A DNA stretch of 33,787 bases from Gemmatimonadota bacterium (GTDB lineage Bacteria > Gemmatimonadota > Gemmatimonadetes > Longimicrobiales > Gaopeijiaceae): assembly GCA_007125125.1 (NCBI GenBank), contig SLDT01000142.1, positions 1-33,787 on the forward strand, read 5' to 3'. The notes under the pieces were generated by a model that worked only from the letters and a program-made list of their open reading frames with translations, did no database searches and had not been told where the DNA came from. Positions 15,400 through 22,901 of this stretch are shown here, piece by piece (positions within the stretch are counted from its first letter, which is position 1; every line of letters begins with the position of its first letter). A program made the position numbers and the translations under genes.

Positions 15400-16305
15400 A
15401 TGTCCGCCAAGAAGAAGACCCGCCGCAAGGCACGCGCCAAGGGCCGCTCCGGCCTGACCGGCTTCGATGCCACGATCGAGGAGCAGTCCGCGCTCGACCA
15501 GTACCTGCGTGATGTCAGCAGGCACGAGCTCATCACTCCCGAGAGGGAGAAGGAGCTCGGCGCCCTCGCACAGGCTGGTGACGAGGCGGCGGTCCAGGAG
15601 CTCGCCCGCGCCAACCTGCGCTTCGTGATCAGTGTGGCCAAGAAGTACCAGAATCGAGGTGTCTCCCTCACCGACCTCATCCAGGAAGGCAACGTCGGCC
15701 TCGTGACGGCCGCCCGGAAGTTCGATCCTGAACAGGGTGTGAAGTTCATCTCCTACGCGGTATGGTGGATTCGACAGGCGATTCTCGCCGCGCTCGCAAA
15801 CCATGGTCGCTCGGTGCGGGTTCCCCTGAACCGCGCATCCGACCTGGCCCGGATCTTCCGGGAGAAGGAGCGCCTCAAGCAGGAGCTGGGTCGGGAGCCG
15901 AACCCCGAGGAGCTGAGTGCGGCCACGGATCTGACTCCGGAGCTCATCGAGTCTCTGCAGACCCTCAACGCAGCCGAGATCCGGCTCGACGCCCCGATCG
16001 GTGACTCCGAGGATTCGCAGCTCGTGGAGCGCTTCATCAACGAGGAGGCGGCCGAGCCGGAACAGGACGTCGAGGCTCGGCTCCTCACCGAGACGGTCTC
16101 GTCTGCGCTCGAGACCCTCGAGCCTCGCGACGCGAAGGTTCTTCGACTCTACTTCGGCCTCGACGGCGAAAGGGAGCACACCCTCGAAGAGATCGGGAAC
16201 ATGCTCGGTGTCACCCGTGAGCGTATCCGGCAGCTCCGCGACCGAGCGCTCCGCCGCCTCCGCGAAGGAGAGAAGGGAGACGCCCTGGAGTCCTTCGCCG
16301 CCTGA
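15400..16305 (+). CDS. Sigma-70 family RNA polymerase sigma factor (second, RpoD/RpoS-like)
   Basis: A second sigma factor of 301 aa, with a basic N-terminal tail (KKKTRRKARAKGR) followed by regions 1.2, 2, 3 and 4 and no region 1.1. Region 2.2 has the standard DLIQEGNVGLV sequence, unlike the sigma factor at 5069-5938. Region 2.3/2.4 reads GVKFISYAVWWIRQAILAAL and region 4.2 reads TLEEIGNMLGVTRERIRQLR. The start ATG follows GGAGA. Its stop codon is separated by one base from the GTG start of rsgA, so the two are probably translationally coupled. It may be the housekeeping factor or a group 2 factor; the two in this window are clearly paralogues. Confidence 0.95.
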   Translation: MSAKKKTRRKARAKGRSGLTGFDATIEEQSALDQYLRDVSRHELITPEREKELGALAQAGDEAAVQELARANLRFVISVAKKYQNRGVSLTDLIQEGNVGLVTAARKFDPEQGVKFISYAVWWIRQAILAALANHGRSVRVPLNRASDLARIFREKERLKQELGREPNPEELSAATDLTPELIESLQTLNAAEIRLDAPIGDSEDSQLVERFINEEAAEPEQDVEARLLTETVSSALETLEPRDAKVLRLYFGLDGEREHTLEEIGNMLGVTRERIRQLRDRALRRLREGEKGDALESFAA

Positions 16306-16306
16306 C

Positions 16307-17260
16307 GTGCCTCGGGACGCAGCGCCGTCTTCCGCTTTCCCGTCCAGCTCGGGGAGCGGGCGGCGTGGGACGGTCCTCGGATCGACCGGTGGAGTCTACC
16401 CGGTCCGACTCGACACCGGGCACCGCGTCGAGGCCTTCATCCGAGGGCGCCTCAAACGTGAGGCGCGAACCGGGGAGCGCATCGTTGCGGGTGATCGCGT
16501 CAGACTTCTGGAGGTGGGTCCTGACGAGTGGATCATCGAGGAGGTCGAGCCTCGGAGCACCGAGCTGGTTCGAGCCGGCATGCGGGGTCATCGACCGAAG
16601 GCCGTTGCGGCAAACCTCGATCTCGTCCTCATCGTTCTCTCTGCCGTCGAGCCCCCTTTTCGCCCCGCCGAGGCCGACCGTTTCCTCGTGCTCGCAGAGA
16701 GTTGCGGGATCCGACCTCTTCTCCTCATCACCAAGCTCGACCGTCCGGGTGCCCGCGCCGCCGTCGAGGCCGGCATCGCCCTCTATCGATCGATCGGGTA
16801 CGAGGTCATCGAACTGGCAGCTCCGTCGGGGCTGGGGCTGGAGGCACTGCGGGCCGCGATGCGAGGCCGCACCTCGACGCTCATCGGCCCCTCGGGTGTC
16901 GGCAAGTCGACGCTCGTGAACGCGCTGGCTCCCGGCCTCGACCTGCGTACCGCACCCGTTGGGCACCGTGGGGGCCGGGGTCGTCACACAACCGTTTCGG
17001 CCCGCCTGGTCGAACTGCCCGGGGGCATCCGCGTGGTCGACACACCCGGGTTCTCGGAGGTTCGCCCCTGGTCACTCGAGGTGGACCGGCCCGATGAGCT
17101 CTTTCCGGAGTTCAGGGAGCCGGCCCGGTACTGTCGTTTCCGTGGCTGCACGCACCAGCACGAGCCGGGTTGTGGCGTCATCGATGCCCTCGAGTCGGGC
17201 GACCTCGATACCGGTCGCTACGGGAGCTACCTCCGCCTCATCGAGGGCTCAGCGGGGTGA
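16307..17260 (+). CDS. rsgA: Small ribosomal subunit biogenesis GTPase RsgA
   Basis: RsgA (YjeQ) is a circularly permuted GTPase that helps 30S subunits mature and leave the assembly state. From the GTG at 16307 the protein has 317 aa. An OB fold (about 18-90) precedes the GTPase domain, whose motifs appear in permuted order: G4 TKLD at 142-145, the P-loop GPSGVGKST at 194-202 and G3 DTPG at 245-248. The C-terminal zinc site is intact (C276, C281, H283, C289 in CRFRGCTHQHEPGC). The open frame extends upstream to 16001, but that part only shadows the sigma gene. The GTG lies one base after the sigma stop. Its 3' end overlaps the convergent ABC ATPase gene by 23 bp. Confidence 0.95.
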   Translation: MPRDAAPSSAFPSSSGSGRRGTVLGSTGGVYPVRLDTGHRVEAFIRGRLKREARTGERIVAGDRVRLLEVGPDEWIIEEVEPRSTELVRAGMRGHRPKAVAANLDLVLIVLSAVEPPFRPAEADRFLVLAESCGIRPLLLITKLDRPGARAAVEAGIALYRSIGYEVIELAAPSGLGLEALRAAMRGRTSTLIGPSGVGKSTLVNALAPGLDLRTAPVGHRGGRGRHTTVSARLVELPGGIRVVDTPGFSEVRPWSLEVDRPDELFPEFREPARYCRFRGCTHQHEPGCGVIDALESGDLDTGRYGSYLRLIEGSAG

Positions 17261-18029
17261 CCATGGGCGCAGCGGAGAGGGGGTCGTGCGCCACCGCAAC
17301 CGGCCATTCGTAGACCGAGGCCAGGACCTCGGCCCGGTACACCTCCTCGACACTCCCCTCGGCCGCAACCCGGCCCCGGTCGAGAAGGAGCACCCGATCG
17401 GCATAGCGCGCCGCCAGGTTCAGGTGATGCGTCACCAGAAAGACGGTGATTCCCTCGCGCGCCGAGTCTCGAAGGAGCTCGAGGATGCCCATCTCGTGGC
17501 GGATGTCGAGCGAGGAGGTCGGCTCGTCAAGGGCAAGGGCGACGGGCTCCTGCGCGAGGGCACGCGCGATCCGGACCCGCTGGAACTCCCCTCCCGAGAG
17601 GGTATCCACGAAGCGCTCCGCCAGATCGAGCGCGGCGCAGCGGGTCAGCGCCGCTTCGACTGCCTCATGATCCCGGCTGCCCATCGGCTGCAAGGGCCCC
17701 AGATGCGGATAGCGCCCCATCTCGACGAGCGAACGGACCGTCAGGGGGAAGGAGGTCTCCTCGTGCTGGCTCACCGCGCCAACCCAGCGAGCGAGGTCCC
17801 GCCGTTTCCACGCCTGAACCGGGCGCCCATCGATGAACGCGGCTCCCCGGGCGGGGGGGACCTGGCCGAGCAGGGCCTTCATGAGGGTCGACTTTCCCGA
17901 GCCGTTCGGACCCAGGACGGCGTAAAGCGAACCCCGCGGCACCGCGATCGAGACCCGGTCGAGGACGAGGGGTCCCCCCGGTCGGTACCGCACCGACAGC
18001 TCTTTCGTATGGAACGCGGGTGAACTCAT
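17238..18029 (-). CDS. ABC transporter ATPase, cobalamin/iron-siderophore type
   Basis: This is the ATP-hydrolysing subunit of a BtuCDF/FecBCDE-type importer, bound to the inner face of the membrane. The 263-aa chain has Walker A GPNGSGKST at 40-48, the Q-loop in GAVSQHEE, the signature LSGGEFQRVRIARAL, Walker B with catalytic glutamate (ALALDEPTSSLD) and the switch histidine in VTHHLNLAARYADRV. It is the last gene of a four-gene operon, and its start overlaps the permease stop by 4 bp (ATGA). Sequence alone does not tell cobalamin from haem or siderophore import. Confidence 0.93.
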   Translation of the reverse strand: MSSPAFHTKELSVRYRPGGPLVLDRVSIAVPRGSLYAVLGPNGSGKSTLMKALLGQVPPARGAAFIDGRPVQAWKRRDLARWVGAVSQHEETSFPLTVRSLVEMGRYPHLGPLQPMGSRDHEAVEAALTRCAALDLAERFVDTLSGGEFQRVRIARALAQEPVALALDEPTSSLDIRHEMGILELLRDSAREGITVFLVTHHLNLAARYADRVLLLDRGRVAAEGSVEEVYRAEVLASVYEWPVAVAHDPLSAAPMVTPLSPR

Positions 18030-19012
18030 CGCAGGCTTCGCCTGAGGAGGAGGAGGAAGAAGGGCACCCCGATGAAGGCGGTGATCACCCCGATCGGAAC
18101 CTCGACCGGGCGCAGCGCCACGCGCGCGGCAAGGTCGGCCAGAGTGAGGAAGGCCGCTCCTGCCAGGAAGGACAGCGGGAGCAGGAGCCGGTGGTCCGAC
18201 CCGATGACAAGCCGGATCGCGTGCGGAATGATCAGCCCCACGAAGCCGATCACGCCCGCGAAGGCCACCCCGGCTGCAGCCACGAAGGACGCCACTCCGT
18301 AGGCCAACCGCTTCACCGGCTCCACATCGGTGCCGAGGTAGCCCGCCGTTTCTTCCCCGATCGCCATGAGGTTCAGCGGGCGGGCGAGGGCAATGAGCAG
18401 GAGTGCAGCGGGCAGGGTATAGACGGCGACGATTCCCACGGAGCGCCAGGTCGCGCCTGCAAGGCTACCCATCATCCAGAGGACCGCGCTTCGAACGGTT
18501 GCCGCTTCGGCCAGGGAGAGGATCAGGGCGATGCAGGCCGAGAAGAAGGCACCCACGACCACTCCCGAGAGGAGGAGCACCCGCACGTCGAGGCGCCGAT
18601 CCGCGGACACGGCGACACCAAACACGAGGGCGATCGCGAGCAGGGCGCCTCCGAAGGCTGCTCCGGGGAGGAACCAGGAGGCGCTCCCGGCAAGCCCGAG
18701 CGCAAGCACGAGGACAGCCCCGGCCGCGGCCCCACCCGAGATGCCGAGGATGTAGGGCTCTGCGAGGGGATTTCGCAGGAGCGCCTGGAAGACCGCTCCG
18801 GAGAGGGCCAGGCCACCACCGACGAGAACCGCGAGGAGCGCACGTGGCAGCCGGAGGTCGAGGACGATGAAGCGGTCCGTCGCGCTCCCCTCGCCCGTGA
18901 GCACACCGAGTACGCGGGCTGTGCCGAGCCCTTCCGCACCGAAGCGAAGCGAGAGGAGGAGTGCCAGGACCAGCGCTGCCAGCAGGGCTGCCCCCGCGCC
19001 CCACCCCTTCAC
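18026..19012 (-). CDS. FecCD/BtuC-family ABC transporter permease
   Basis: This is the membrane subunit of the same importer. The 328-aa chain is highly hydrophobic with roughly ten membrane segments, as in BtuC. It contains the family motif NPLAEPYILGISGGAAAGA after the second or third helix and the coupling-helix region GFVGLIIPHAIRLVIGSDHR, which contacts the ATPase. Start and stop both overlap neighbours by 4 bp (binding protein at 19009-19012, ATPase at 18026-18029), a tightly coupled arrangement. Confidence 0.94.
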   Translation of the reverse strand: MKGWGAGAALLAALVLALLLSLRFGAEGLGTARVLGVLTGEGSATDRFIVLDLRLPRALLAVLVGGGLALSGAVFQALLRNPLAEPYILGISGGAAAGAVLVLALGLAGSASWFLPGAAFGGALLAIALVFGVAVSADRRLDVRVLLLSGVVVGAFFSACIALILSLAEAATVRSAVLWMMGSLAGATWRSVGIVAVYTLPAALLLIALARPLNLMAIGEETAGYLGTDVEPVKRLAYGVASFVAAAGVAFAGVIGFVGLIIPHAIRLVIGSDHRLLLPLSFLAGAAFLTLADLAARVALRPVEVPIGVITAFIGVPFFLLLLRRSLR

Positions 19013-19812
19013 CGGCTTGCCTCTTCGTCGAGGATCCGGGCGATCGCCCGCGCAGCCTCGCCCACGGCGACCCCGGGCGACCGAACGATCTCGGGGACCC
19101 GGCGGACCGGCACGGCCCCGAGGGCCGGGGGGAGCCGTCCTCCCTCCGGGATCAGGATGAGGTCAACCTCCCGAGCGAGGATCGTCTCGACCGAGATCGG
19201 CCCATAGGTCCGGGTGAGGTCGGCGAGGGCATTCTCCCCGCCCGCCGTCTCGAGGAGCTCGTGCATGAATGTACCCCGGCCGACGGCCCAGGGGGGATCA
19301 CCCCCGAGCAGAAAGGCGACCCTGAGCTGCAGCCGTCCCCGAGCGGCCTCCCGGACCTCGGCGAGGGTGTCATCCATCTCGTGAAGCAGGGCCTCACCAC
19401 GCTCGGTCGCACCGACAGCATCCGCGATCTCACGCACGATCCTGCGGATGTCCTCGATCCGATCGGGCCGGATGCCGAGGTGGGGAATCGAGGCTCGATC
19501 CAGCGCAGCGGGAGTGGCCCGGTCCTGATCTCCCTCGAAACGGATGACCAGATCCGGGTCGAGAGCCACGAGTCGCTCGAGACTGGGATGGAGCCCCCCT
19601 CCGACCGATGGAAGCTGGGCAAGTTCGGGACCAAGATCATAATCCGTGCGCGCCACGAGCCGGTCTCCCTCCCCGAGCGCCAGGAGAATCTCGGTCGCGG
19701 CCGGGACGAGAGACACGATCCGGCGAGGATCCTCGTGCATGTTTGCACCCGGCCCCTCAGCGCACCCAGCCAGGAGGAGGACGAGGGCGACGACCCGAAC
19801 GGCCTGGCTCAT
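19009..19812 (-). CDS. BtuF/FecB-type substrate-binding lipoprotein
   Basis: This captures the substrate and delivers it to the permease. From the ATG at 19812 it is 267 aa and starts with a lipoprotein signal peptide (MSQAVRVVALVLLLAGC, lipobox LAGC, C17), so it is probably anchored to a membrane rather than freely periplasmic. The segment RIVSLVPAATEILLALG followed by GDRLVARTDYD is the typical start of cobalamin-type binding proteins, and SLERLVALDPDLVI follows. An open frame extends upstream to 20043 but overlaps the preceding gene and lacks any family sequence. The start overlaps the stop of the preceding lipoprotein gene by one base (TGATG). The BtuF-like pattern favours cobalamin, without excluding other chelates. 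Confidence 0.9.
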   Translation of the reverse strand: MSQAVRVVALVLLLAGCAEGPGANMHEDPRRIVSLVPAATEILLALGEGDRLVARTDYDLGPELAQLPSVGGGLHPSLERLVALDPDLVIRFEGDQDRATPAALDRASIPHLGIRPDRIEDIRRIVREIADAVGATERGEALLHEMDDTLAEVREAARGRLQLRVAFLLGGDPPWAVGRGTFMHELLETAGGENALADLTRTYGPISVETILAREVDLILIPEGGRLPPALGAVPVRRVPEIVRSPGVAVGEAARAIARILDEEASR

Positions 19813-20834
19813 CAGCGGTGAACCCGGATGGCACCCTGCGCAGGGTCCCGCCCGCAGGGATCCCGATAGACGAGAGTGTCGTCGCTTTCTGGAACAATTG
19901 CGACCCAGCGCGCACCTGGCCCGAAGACCTCGATCACGAGATCCACCTCGCCCTGTGCCCGCAGGTCGTGTGCCCCAAGGAAGCCTGCTGCTGCCTTTCC
20001 TGACGCACCGGCCTGTTCGTACCACGAGAGTGCCGGCACCCATTCCCCTTCGCGCTCGCGTGCGACGACGAAGAGGCTGAAGGCATTCGGGCCGGCCGGA
20101 CCAATGACGAGCCCGTCATCGTAGACGAAGGAGGCTGCAAGCGCTCGCGCGCCGATTCCATCGCCGAACGCATCGACCCGTTCCCGGATCCCGAGCACCG
20201 TCGGAGGCCACGGGATTCCCAGCCGTGGAATCAGGGTGCGAGCGGCCTCGAGCGACGCATTCCTTATCTCGTCCGTCATCTGGGGGGCGGGGTGAGGAGC
20301 AAGTCCGGTCGGCACCTCCGACAGGTCGCCACGCCGCAGCGCGAGGAAGCGCTCCGGGGCCTCCTCGAAAACCCGAAGCTCGAGCGAGCCCTGTCCCACG
20401 GCCCGAGGCCGGCACCAGCTCTCGTCCAGCTCCGTGCTTCCATCGGCGGTGAAGGTCCCGACCCGAACACCGCCATGGAGGAGAATGAACTCCGTGCCAC
20501 GCTCCCACCGTTCGATCGGGAACCGCTCGACCAGATCCGGGGTCTCCGCCGGGTCGGGAAGCGCGGAGTACCCTTCGGCCCCGCGCACCGCCAGGGGCAC
20601 GATGCGTGCGCGTGACGACCCCTCGCGTTCGACGAGGTAGAGGAGTGGGCCCAGCGTGATGGGTTCGAGCGAGGGCAGCTCAGCTTCGGGGGGCGCCTCC
20701 TCTGGCGACGTGCTCACCGGCGGGGGAGGGGGCTGGACCGAGAACTCGGTGCCTCCCCAGGTCCAGTTCTCGCAGCCACCGAGAAAGGGTGCGATGAGAA
20801 GGGGCAGGAGCGTCAGTCGGGTGCGGGTACGCAT
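19812..20834 (-). CDS. Hypothetical lipoprotein, first gene of the ABC operon
   Basis: I do not recognise a family. The 340-aa product begins with a clear lipoprotein signal (MRTRTRLTLLPLLIAPFLGGC, lipobox LGGC, C21), then a proline-rich linker (PPPPPVSTSPEEAPPEAE) and a mixed globular domain with two further cysteines that could form a disulfide (C139 region, ESWCRPR, and C328 region, YRDPCGRDP). It is translationally coupled to the substrate-binding protein gene (TGATG overlap), so it probably works with the importer, perhaps as an extra capture or docking factor at the envelope. No B12-riboswitch sequence was seen in its upstream region. The gene itself is well supported; the role is inference. 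Confidence 0.8.
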   Translation of the reverse strand: MRTRTRLTLLPLLIAPFLGGCENWTWGGTEFSVQPPPPPVSTSPEEAPPEAELPSLEPITLGPLLYLVEREGSSRARIVPLAVRGAEGYSALPDPAETPDLVERFPIERWERGTEFILLHGGVRVGTFTADGSTELDESWCRPRAVGQGSLELRVFEEAPERFLALRRGDLSEVPTGLAPHPAPQMTDEIRNASLEAARTLIPRLGIPWPPTVLGIRERVDAFGDGIGARALAASFVYDDGLVIGPAGPNAFSLFVVAREREGEWVPALSWYEQAGASGKAAAGFLGAHDLRAQGEVDLVIEVFGPGARWVAIVPESDDTLVYRDPCGRDPAQGAIRVHR

Positions 20835-21024
20835 GGTGAGCAGACGGATGAGAGGAGGCGAGGCGATCGCGGAGCGGGGCCCGCTCGCCCTCCAAGCTAT
20901 TCGGGAAGAGGGCCGGGTGCCAAGCCCGAGAGCGATCCTCGCCCGCCGGCCTCCACGTCGTGCCCTTGCGCCCCTCCACCGATCGTTCTCACCTTCGTGA
21001 ACTTACTCCAGGGACGATGACCGA

Positions 21025-21504
21025 ATGACCGATACTCGACACTTCCGAGACGTGATGGGACGATTCGCCACCGGCGTGGCCGTCATCACGGGGCGGAGCC
21101 CCGAGGGTCATCCATTCGGCTTCACCGCGAACTCCCTCACCTCGGTGTCGCTCGACCCGCGCCTCGTTCTCGTGTGCGTGGACCGAAACTCGAACTCGCT
21201 CTCACCACTCCTCGCTGCCGGTCGATTCACGATTTCGATCCTCGCCGACAACGGCGCTCCCGTGGCCGCACGATTCGCAGCGTCGCAACGGGAAGAGCGC
21301 TTCAAGGGGATCGGCTTAGAGTCCGCACCGGGCGCTCCGTTCGTGCTCGACGAGGCCATCGCATGGCTCGAGTGCCGTCGCTGGCGGGACGTGGAAGCGG
21401 GCGACCATGTCGTGGTCTTCGGAGAGGTCGTCGACTGTGGAGTCCGTTCGCGACGTGAACCGCTCGTCTACTTCGAGGGGCGCTACCGGACTCTCCAGCC
21501 ATGA
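21025..21504 (+). CDS. Flavin reductase-like FMN-binding protein
   Basis: This 159-aa protein belongs to the split-barrel flavin reductase family, whose members reduce FMN or FAD with NAD(P)H, often for a partner monooxygenase. The N-terminal HFRDVMGRFATGVAVITG, the GFTANSLTSVSLDPRLVLVCV strand pair and the GDHVVVFGEVVDC block are typical. Length fits the family. It opens a cluster in which each gene overlaps the next by 4 bp (ATGA at 21501-21504). No monooxygenase gene is present here, so the electron acceptor is unclear. The divergent lipoprotein gene begins 190 bp upstream; no convincing promoter was found in that gap. Confidence 0.9.
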   Translation: MTDTRHFRDVMGRFATGVAVITGRSPEGHPFGFTANSLTSVSLDPRLVLVCVDRNSNSLSPLLAAGRFTISILADNGAPVAARFAASQREERFKGIGLESAPGAPFVLDEAIAWLECRRWRDVEAGDHVVVFGEVVDCGVRSRREPLVYFEGRYRTLQP

Positions 21505-22901
21505 CCCAGGGGAGCCGCCATGCCGCGCTGCCTCCCTTTCTGGTCGGCGCCGCGCTCGGAATCTCTTCGGTTGTCGCCGCCGGACTCCTCCTCTACGGAG
21601 GTGTCGGCTTCGTCCAGGCCCTCGTCGTCGTGATCGCGACCCTCTTCGCCTCGCTTGCGCTCGGTGTTGCCCGGGGCGCCACACCGAACGCCGGCGAGCC
21701 CATCGAAGTGCTCCGGCGTCGCTGGCTTCTCCTCCTGTTCGCATTTGCCCTCGCGAGTGTCTTCTCCGGTCTGTGGGAGGTCTTCAGGGGGATGGGTGCC
21801 CGCGCGCTCACCCAGGGCGTCGGGCTGGCCCTCCTTGCTGCGCTCCCACAGTACGCGGGGGGAAGCGTGCTCGGCACGATGCGCCGCATTCCGGACGCTC
21901 CCCGCGGCCTCGCGGCCACCGCACCCGCCGCCCTCCTCGGAGCTGCGGCGGGCGTCCTGGTTCTCGGGTTTCTCCTCTTTCCGACCCTCTCCTCGACCGC
22001 GAGCCTCCTCGTCGCCCTCGTGGCTCTCTCCGCTGCCGCTCTCGTCCAGGGGTGGGTCCTCGACGAGACCCTCTGGGTGCGGTCCGAGATCAACCCGAAG
22101 CGCCGAGAGCAGGGGCTGCGGATCGAGCAGTGGGAGCGCGGCAGCCCTCCGCTGCGGCGCACCGCGCTTCTCAGGAGCGACGAGATCGTAGGCGTGGTCG
22201 GAAAGGGGAGCGAGCCTCTCGCACCCCTCGATGCGCTTGTGGACAGGGGGCTCCGGCGCTGGAGCTCTTCGACCCGACGTGGACTCCTCCTCGGCGGGGG
22301 CACCGGTGCGATCGCGCTCGGCCGGCTTGCTGCCGATCCGGAGACCGAGCTCCACCTCGTCGATCCCGATGCAGCGCTACTCGAAGGTTGGCGTAGCCTC
22401 GTTCCGGAGGCTGACCGAAAGCGACTGCACCTGTGCCCCCATCGTCCCCTCCGCATCCTCCTCGGCCGTGAAGAAGGGTTCCCCGCGGCAGGCTTCGACT
22501 TCGTGGTCCTGCACACGTCCGTCAGCGCACCGATGGGCGAGCCACCGGAGCTTCCCTCGGAGGTTGTCGACAGGCTGGCCTCCCTTCTCACTCCGAACGG
22601 GATCCTCGTCATGACCCCTCTTCGGGACGAGGGACGAGTGGATCCGATCCTGCCGATGGCCCGGTGCCTCGAGAGCCGCTTCGAGGCGGTGTCGCTCTAC
22701 GTCGGGGCATCCGCGACCCCCCTTCCCGTGGGTGACGTTCCCACGAATCGTGTCGAGGCCTGGAGGCGTCTCGGACTTCGCGACGGTGGTCGACCGGCCG
22801 TGCTCGTGGCGGGACGAGGCGCGGGTGAACCGTGGCCCGACCGTCTCGACGGGCATCTGCAGGTCCGGATCCGGGAGCCTGCCACCGAGGGCGGACCATG
22901 A
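21501..22901 (+). CDS. Membrane protein with C-terminal spermidine synthase-like domain
   Basis: The 466-aa product has about six membrane segments (roughly 12-33, 36-57, 75-95, 103-125, 138-160, 166-187) and a soluble C-terminal Rossmann domain. That domain has the methyltransferase/spermidine-synthase glycine motif LLLGGGTGAIALG (262-274), the acidic strand end LHLVDPD (285-290) and the post-III segment LLTPNGILVMTP. The layout resembles fused membrane/spermidine-synthase proteins found in many bacteria, whose substrates are mostly unknown. At the position of the catalytic aspartate of aminopropyltransferases (in the family FDVIIxD) this protein has H338 (FDFVVLH), so canonical spermidine synthesis is unlikely. 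It overlaps its neighbours by 4 bp on both sides. Confidence 0.7.
   Translation: MTQGSRHAALPPFLVGAALGISSVVAAGLLLYGGVGFVQALVVVIATLFASLALGVARGATPNAGEPIEVLRRRWLLLLFAFALASVFSGLWEVFRGMGARALTQGVGLALLAALPQYAGGSVLGTMRRIPDAPRGLAATAPAALLGAAAGVLVLGFLLFPTLSSTASLLVALVALSAAALVQGWVLDETLWVRSEINPKRREQGLRIEQWERGSPPLRRTALLRSDEIVGVVGKGSEPLAPLDALVDRGLRRWSSSTRRGLLLGGGTGAIALGRLAADPETELHLVDPDAALLEGWRSLVPEADRKRLHLCPHRPLRILLGREEGFPAAGFDFVVLHTSVSAPMGEPPELPSEVVDRLASLLTPNGILVMTPLRDEGRVDPILPMARCLESRFEAVSLYVGASATPLPVGDVPTNRVEAWRRLGLRDGGRPAVLVAGRGAGEPWPDRLDGHLQVRIREPATEGGP

Noticed and set aside
16001-16306. Upstream extension of the rsgA frame
   Set aside because: It only shadows the 3' part of the sigma gene; the RsgA family sequence starts after the GTG at 16307.
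19813-20043. Upstream extension of the substrate-binding protein frame
   Set aside because: It overlaps the lipoprotein gene in another frame and would remove the clear lipoprotein signal peptide at 19812.
20835-21024. Possible B12 riboswitch or divergent promoter before the ABC operon
   Set aside because: No GCCACTG B12-box or other conserved riboswitch core was seen, and no promoter with good spacing could be supported.
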